Positions 58,845 to 64,000 of a stretch of DNA of 64,000 nucleotides are shown here, piece after piece. This stretch comes from Branchiostoma belcheri (lineage: Eukaryota > Chordata > Leptocardii > Amphioxiformes > Branchiostomatidae). Position 1 is the stretch's first letter. Every line of letters begins with the position of its first letter. Below the pieces are notes generated by a model. That model made no database searches. It saw nothing but the letters and a program-made list of their open reading frames with translations, and was not told the origin of the DNA. The translations under genes and the position numbers were made by a program. The stretch is taken from the NCBI RefSeq assembly GCF_001625305.1, contig NW_017803909.1, forward strand, positions 4,830,260 to 4,894,259, given 5' to 3'.

Positions 58845-59740
58845 GAGGGCCTGCAAGCCCTTTTTCGTAAGGCGTAATCAGGCCTTTTTAGCCTTCGTAA
58901 TCCGTAGGCGGCCGTCCAAAATCATCGTAATTCGTAATCGGTACATTAGCCGTAACGCGTAATTGGTCGTTTTTATTCTCCGTAAAGCGTAATTAGTTAC
59001 TTTTATGCGACGTAAAGCGTAATCCATGAGATCATAGGCTGATTTCAAAATGGTCCAATCCACAACCGATAATTGTCGTCCAGTCAAAATCTAGGTCTCA
59101 AAATGCTGGAAATAGCGTTTCAGAGGGGTTAAAAATTCAAAATTTCCCGGGGGTTCATGCCCCCGGACCCCCCTAACAGGCTCGCGCCTGCGGCGCTCGC
59201 TGGCGGACGCCTTCGGCGCCCGAAATCTTGCCCTCCCCCCATCACAATTTCTAATCTCGGTGGAGCGATATTGTGTAGTGATATTGCCCCCGTTCTGGCA
59301 GGTTAGTGAGTTGGGACACCATAAATCGGGGCCGGCCGGTCTACGACTAGGAAGCCAGTATCCACAGCATGTATAATATTTATAAATGTTTCTTCCTCTA
59401 TCGCCATGGCTCAGTGGTTATGAAAAGGTTAATCGTCACCTACAATTATGGCGCGCTCCGAACTCGCTGCAGCCACCGGTTCGAACCCGATTTCGGGTGA
59501 TTTTGGCACCCGCCAGAACTTGTCTTCACTCCTAAAAAAACTCCTGGATATGCCGCCTATGCGCCAATCAGCACAAAGGCAATAGTTTGACGTTGAACTA
59601 CTAGTTGCTGTGTTTTAGACGGTCTGGAATCCTCATGATTTAACGTAATTCGTAATCAGCTCTGAGAGTTTAACGTAATTCGTAATCGGCGGCGAAAATT
59701 TGGCGTAATTCGTAATCAATACCCCCCCTTGCAGGCCCTC
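58845..59740. mobile_element. MITE with 13-bp TIRs and CGTAATTCGTAATC arrays
   Basis: Ends are GAGGGCCTGCAAG (58845-58857) and its reverse complement (59728-59740), flanked by the direct repeat aacaaa (58839-58844, 59741-59746). Both ends carry degenerate direct repeats of CGTAATTCGTAATC: several at 58867-59025 and three at 59642-59718. The middle is GC-rich with CCGGGGGCAT-like palindromes near 59150-59220 and a tRNA-like segment at 59400. No transposase. Confidence 0.65.
59400..59515 (+). repeat. tRNA-like segment (A and B boxes) inside the MITE
   Basis: A perfect A box TGGCTCAGTGG (59407-59417) and B box GGTTCGAACCC (59478-59488). The 71-nt spacing is longer than in a standard tRNA, so this is a tRNA-derived SINE head or a tRNA pseudogene with an insertion. 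No convincing acceptor stem. Confidence 0.4.
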
Positions 59741-60387
59741 AACAAATAATTAATCAATCGAGTCTAGGCGTGGTGGGGCATGTCCGCTAATTTCATGGTG
59801 TAAAATCTGGATTAACACGTGCACGGCGCTCTGTCGCCCTGGCTCTGTACTTCTACAGTCCGTGATACATGTCCGTGAAGACCTGGTCATAAACGTAGGC
59901 TTTCTTTCCATTCCTTGTGTTATGTTTTTTCTGCGATTTTGTGTTTGGTCAGTCGTCTAAATCTTTTTTGTCCAGCCAAACGGGGGACGCGCGTCGGGTG
60001 CGCCCCCGGATGACATAGATACCGAGTAATTCTTTTTGAGTGAAAATGCATTTAGATGTTGGTTAACTAGATCCTGTAATTTGTGTAAATGAACCAAACA
60101 AACCACTGCTAGATTGGATCTTTTAGAATCTTGGAAGATTGCCTTTTTTACATATTTTGAATTGCGTGGTTATGGGCATTACCAGTAAGTACTAGATAGT
60201 GAATGTTTTGGCGACATGTTTTTCTTTGGCAATTGAATTTCTCTTGAGTAAAATCAGCCTGAGGGTTTTTATGTTTGGACTAAAGTTGAATGTGGTTTAT
60301 ATAAAATTGTATGTTGCGTGACATAATTTCTTGCTAGGCCAATTGCTGTTTTCTATGCACTGACTTTTGTTTCTCCCATTTTCAAGA

Positions 60388-60740
60388 TGTGGACCCGAAG
60401 CCTGGTCTGAGCGGACTGAAGGAGCAAACTTTTATGGACAGAGCTGTGTGTATGGTTTCTTTATTAAAACGAGGCAACATGCCACATGCCGTCAGGTGCA
60501 CATTGCACACTAACATTTCTCTCTTTTGCCCAGTTCACTCTACTCTGAGGGTCTGCATGCCTTTTGTCCCTGTGGACCCGAATCCTGGTCTAAACGGAAG
60601 GAAGTGCCAAACTTTTATGGACAGAGCTGTGTGAAAGAAGATGGGGAGGTGTGAGTATGGTTTCTTTATTAGCACGAGGCAACACTCCACATGCCACACA
60701 CTTACACTCGCATTTCTCTTTTGCCCAGTTCAGTCTTTAA
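60388..60740 (+). repeat. Tandem duplication of a ~180-bp exon-like unit
   Basis: Two copies begin tgtggacccgaaNcctggtct (60389 and 60571), share acttttatggacagagctgt, and end cttttgcccagttca(c/g)tc. Copy 1 follows a strong acceptor (ccattttcaag). Copy 2 lacks that AG but has a strong donor (GGGGAGGT followed by GTGAGT). In one frame they read CGPEAWSERTEGANFYGQSC and GPESWSKRKEVPNFYGQSC. Substitutions between the copies leave this frame open. Product unknown. Confidence 0.5.
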
Positions 60741-60895
60741 TTGTAGCCGGCAACTTTAATCCCACGTTAAGCGTCACTGAAAAATTCTTCGTATCGTGTA
60801 GTTGAAAATGGCAAATTGCCCCACAGTTTTTTACACTTCAATGGACATATAGCTGATTGAAAGTTTTCTGCCAAAAAATCTGTTGGTCAATTTTC

Positions 60896-61564
60896 CCGCC
60901 AAAAAAAAAACTAATTGGCACCCTCACCTGGTTAATTAATTGGATTAAAGTTTTCCCGCCAAAAAACTTAGTATATGGAGCACTCTAACCTTGAACTTGT
61001 GCCCCCCTCCCCACTTCTTCCACAACTCACACAGTATGTTAGTTACACTGTTCCAACACTTTGGACATGTAATTTCTCCGAACACGTAGTCACCACACTT
61101 TTGCTACCCAAACACTTAGTTGATCGAGCACAGTTTTTCTGCCACAACAACTTTAGAATTATCTCCTGCTCTCCTGGTCAGTCAATTGCACTGGTATACT
61201 GATGTTTCGAAGCATCATTGTCTCCGGAAAGACATCCCACGGGGAGTACACTTAGTGCATTGATCAACCAGGAGAGCGGAAGATTATTCTAAAGTTGTTG
61301 TGGCAGAAAAACTGTGCTCGATCAACTAAGTGTTTGGGTAGCAAAAGTGTGGTGACTACGTGTTCGAAGAAATTACATGTCCAAAGTGTTGGAACAGTGT
61401 AACTAACATACTGTGTGAGTTGTGGAAGAAGTGGGGAGGGGGGCACAAGTTCAAGGTTAGAGTGCTCCATATTAGAGTGCTCCATATACTAAGTTTTTTG
61501 GCGGGAAAACTTTAATCCAATTAATTAACCAGGTGAGGGTGCCAATTAGTTTTTTTTTTGGCGG
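60896..61564. repeat. Fold-back element 1, ~300-bp inverted arms
   Basis: The left arm (60896 to about 61185) and right arm (about 61263 to 61564) are near-perfect reverse complements separated by roughly 75 bp. The right arm has one extra copy of ATTAGAGTGCTCCAT. The loop contains a small palindrome, TGATGTTTCGAAGCATCA (61200-61217). Arm ends carry CCCGCCAAAA. Frames starting MEHSNLELVPPSPLLPQ occur in each arm only because of the symmetry. Confidence 0.85.
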
Positions 61565-61807
61565 CAAAGAAATCAGCAAAACAAAACTACACCCATTATT
61601 CCCTCGAAAGTTCTTTCAGACAAGATTTAACAGAATCAGCTATGTCAAAACCTGCCAAAATTTTCAAACTTACACTGAAAACTACTGGTATCTGCCTGAA
61701 CGCGGGCCAGTACATTTCAAGTAGAAAGCCATAACATGTCAACTCAACCTCTCTAACAGTCTATCTACAATATCTTTTAGTTGTTTCCTATGAAATGAAT
61801 TAACCGG

Positions 61808-62805
61808 AGCATCTTTTTAGCGAATGACCATTCTGGGGCTGTCCTTGTCGTACAAATATGTTTTTGCTGTGGCCATGTACAGATTGTGCTCCCATTTATT
61901 AATCCAATTTTTTATAAATTGAAGTTAACAGTTTTACTTTCGTCTTTTAAGCAAATGACCACTTAAACGCCCTGCAAAATGTTGGCCATAGCACATCTGG
62001 GCAAAACTCCACCACCACAAATGATAAATTTATGTTCAAACTGGTGTCTCCTGGATACCTGCAAAGTTTACGTGCTGTACACGCTTTTAAAGTACGCGTT
62101 TAAAGGTTTCCGTGATGTATACAATATGCCAAAAAAAAGATACTTTAAAAGCTATCATGAAATTTCATCTGTGCTGGTAGTTACATGTTTAAAGTTAAAA
62201 CATTTTGTCCAACACAAAAATCCTCTCACCTAGAGCTTTCGACTAGTCACTCTGGTCTTCCTCAGTAGACTGACCCAGTGAGGCTTGTCACACTGATGAC
62301 GTCACACTTGTGACAAGCCTCACTGGGTCGGTCTACTGAGGAAAACCAGAGTGACTGGTCGAAAGCTTTAGGTGAGAGAATTTTTCTGTTGGACCAAAAG
62401 TTTTAACTTTAAACATGTAACTACCAACACAGATGAAATTTCATGATTGCTTTTAAAGTACCTTTTTTTTGGCATATCGTTTACATCACGGAAACCTTTA
62501 AACACGTACTTTAAAAGCATGTACAGCACGGAAACTTTGCAGGAAGTAAGGAGACACCTATTTGTACTTGGTATGTGGTGATCAGGATTTTTAGCCCAGT
62601 TGTGTATAAAGGGCCAATATTTTGCAGGGTGTTAAGTGGTCATTTGCTTAAAAGACGAATTTAAAGTAAAACTGTCAACTTCAATTTTTAAAACACCAGA
62701 GTAATAAATGGGAGAACAATCTGGACATGACGAAAGCAAAAAAATTCAGATTCGTGCAACAAGAACAGCCCCAGAATGTCCATTTGTGCTCATTCACTAA
62801 AAAGG
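61808..62805. repeat. Fold-back element 2, ~480-bp inverted arms
   Basis: The left arm (about 61808-62291) and right arm (62310 to about 62805) are diverged reverse complements meeting at an 18-bp loop. The innermost pairs are AGGCTTGTCAC (62281-62291) and GTGACAAGCCT (62310-62320). Shared blocks include CTTTTAAAGTACGCGTTTAA and GTAGTTACATGTTTAAAG. Indels between arms suggest it is older than fold-back 1. The centre carries GACCAGAGTGACTGGTCGAAAGCTT-like sequence seen in several invertebrate transposons (recollection, unverified). Confidence 0.75.
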
Positions 62806-62875
62806 CACACCTCTTTTAACTTAGAAAGTCAATTGAGAGTATATGATCTTCGTAGTAATATTTATGTTTTGCAGA

Positions 62876-63008
62876 GACCATCGGGACCTTGAAAGAAATC
62901 CTGCCCTACTGTCTAGGACATACCTGCTGGACACTGGACATTTATCAACCTCTAACTGTAACTCTATCTACAGTTTAGTTATACCAACTTTGAAGATTGA
63001 TTTTTAAC
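62876..63008 (+). other. Possible terminal exon of the unknown gene at 57.3-63 kb
   Basis: After an acceptor (tttgcag, 62869-62875) one frame is open for about 43 codons, reading DHRDLERNPALLSRTYLLDT and ending in TAA. Its phase matches the donors of the 60.4-60.6 kb units. No family recognised. The link across two hairpin elements is speculative. Confidence 0.22.
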
Positions 63009-64000
63009 CTTCTTTCTATACACTATCTGTAACTTCGCTGCATTAAAAGTAGAAAACGACTTTAGAGTAATTATAATCATTGTATAAAGACTAGTAGACA
63101 TTTTTGTTTTGCTGATTCCTCCCTTTGAAACATCACACACAGTTTACCTGTAGTACATTTCACTCTACAAAAAGAAAGCACAACATTGCCTTTTCCATTT
63201 TCTGAAAAAAATAGGACATATTCCTAACAATCATTATGTGACCAAAGTATTATGTGACCATTATGTTCCCAGAAATCCACTCATCATTAAAATATTATCA
63301 TGATTTAAAAAGACAAGTTTGTGAAACGACTTTGTTAACATGAATAATCCTGCTTGTTATTTTTGTTACTTGACAACCAGAGACAAACATATAATAAATT
63401 TTAGGTAAATCAGAGTCTAGATTTGTATGCTTTTTGTGTGCTTTTTGCAAATTCATAATTGCAAGCACATTACAGTGAAAGAATATAGTAATTAGTACGT
63501 AAAATCACAATGTTTATAATGTATTTCAGAGATTTAGAGCACTCTGGGTTAGGGATGGATAGAGTCATTCTTAGATCAATTAATTCTTTTTCCTTTGATC
63601 ATGATCATCACAAAAATGTCTCTTTCAATGTTTCACCTAATTTTCTAACCATATTTGACCGTGTTTGAGTGCTTAAAAATTCCATTTATCATCTTTGAAT
63701 TTTTTTTATTTTAAATTAATGATTGCTACACCATGTATATTGACATTTCATCACACAAAGGACAATTTCATTTTCAGAAAGGAGTTTAAAAAGGGCAAAT
63801 CATAATACAGTTTTGTTGTTTTTAACATTTTATATTCTGGACTTTCCTTGAAAGTAAAGTTTACAATTTGTAATGTCATATGTTCCAAATCATATTATTT
63901 TTAAAATCAGAAAACAATTTTGTCAGATACCAAAAATGCCAAATCTTGACTGCATGAGCATCTTCACCAGTAAGCATTAACAGCTAGAATTCATGATCAT
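63009..64000. other. AT-rich intergenic or intronic sequence
   Basis: No exon, RNA gene or repeat structure could be supported in the last kilobase. Confidence 0.5.

Noticed and set aside
59150-59222. CG-rich palindromic run as a transcription terminator or origin.
   Set aside because: It lies within a MITE and resembles common transposon interior sequence; no functional evidence.
60975-61485. Matching protein frames in both arms of hairpin 1.
   Set aside because: They arise from the inverted duplication, lack starts in context, splice sites and family similarity.
62290-62345. CTGATGA plus nearby GAAA as a hammerhead ribozyme core at the centre of hairpin 2.
   Set aside because: Helix II and the required spacing to GAAA cannot be formed convincingly by eye; the palindrome explains the structure.

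Overview
This is a eukaryotic window: short exons with GT/AG junctions, long AT-rich introns, AATAAA signals and many transposon remnants. The gene set (an RBM39-type splicing factor, a GPI-tailed CD109-like thioester protein and a CYHR1/ZTRAF1 orthologue) points to a metazoan, most likely an invertebrate deuterostome such as a lancelet. The species is inferred, not shown. Because genes are split into exons, gene entries give the coding span and list exon coordinates deduced from reading frame, splice sites and family similarity.

Layout. (1) 1-9.9 kb, + strand: RBM39 (CAPER-alpha) without its first exon(s), from the RS domain to the stop at 8882. It has a tandem pair of alternative 93-nt exons in RRM1 and a 36-nt microexon in the UHM. 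(2) 10.1-41.8 kb, - strand, convergent with RBM39: a CD109/alpha-2-macroglobulin-family gene with 35 constant-plus-one coding exons, signal peptide, furin-like site, GCGEQ thioester, VIHKEM histidine motif and a hydrophobic C-terminus. (3) 42.2-56.1 kb, + strand, divergent from CD109: CYHR1/ZTRAF1, five exons, 355 residues. (4) 57-63 kb: a CpG-rich exon-like segment, a decayed LINE tail, a MITE carrying CGTAATTCGTAATC repeats and a tRNA-like segment, a tandem duplication, and two large fold-back (hairpin) elements.

The outstanding structure lies inside the CD109-like gene at 19.1-27.8 kb. Nine intact alternative exons, plus at least two dead copies, stand in tandem between the same two constant exons. 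Each encodes a different hypervariable bait sequence followed by an almost invariant end ([11 protein letters not shown]). All nine enter in phase 1 and leave in phase 2, and all nine lengths are 1 modulo 3, so only transcripts with one cassette (or another number equal to 1 modulo 3) keep the frame. One locus could thus make nine thioester proteins that differ only in the protease-sensing segment. Bait-exon choice is known for some arthropod and mollusc TEPs; I do not recall this array described for a CD109-type gene, and I could not search.

The neighbouring RBM39 gene, itself a splicing regulator, also has an apparent mutually exclusive exon pair that swaps the RNP1 motif of RRM1.
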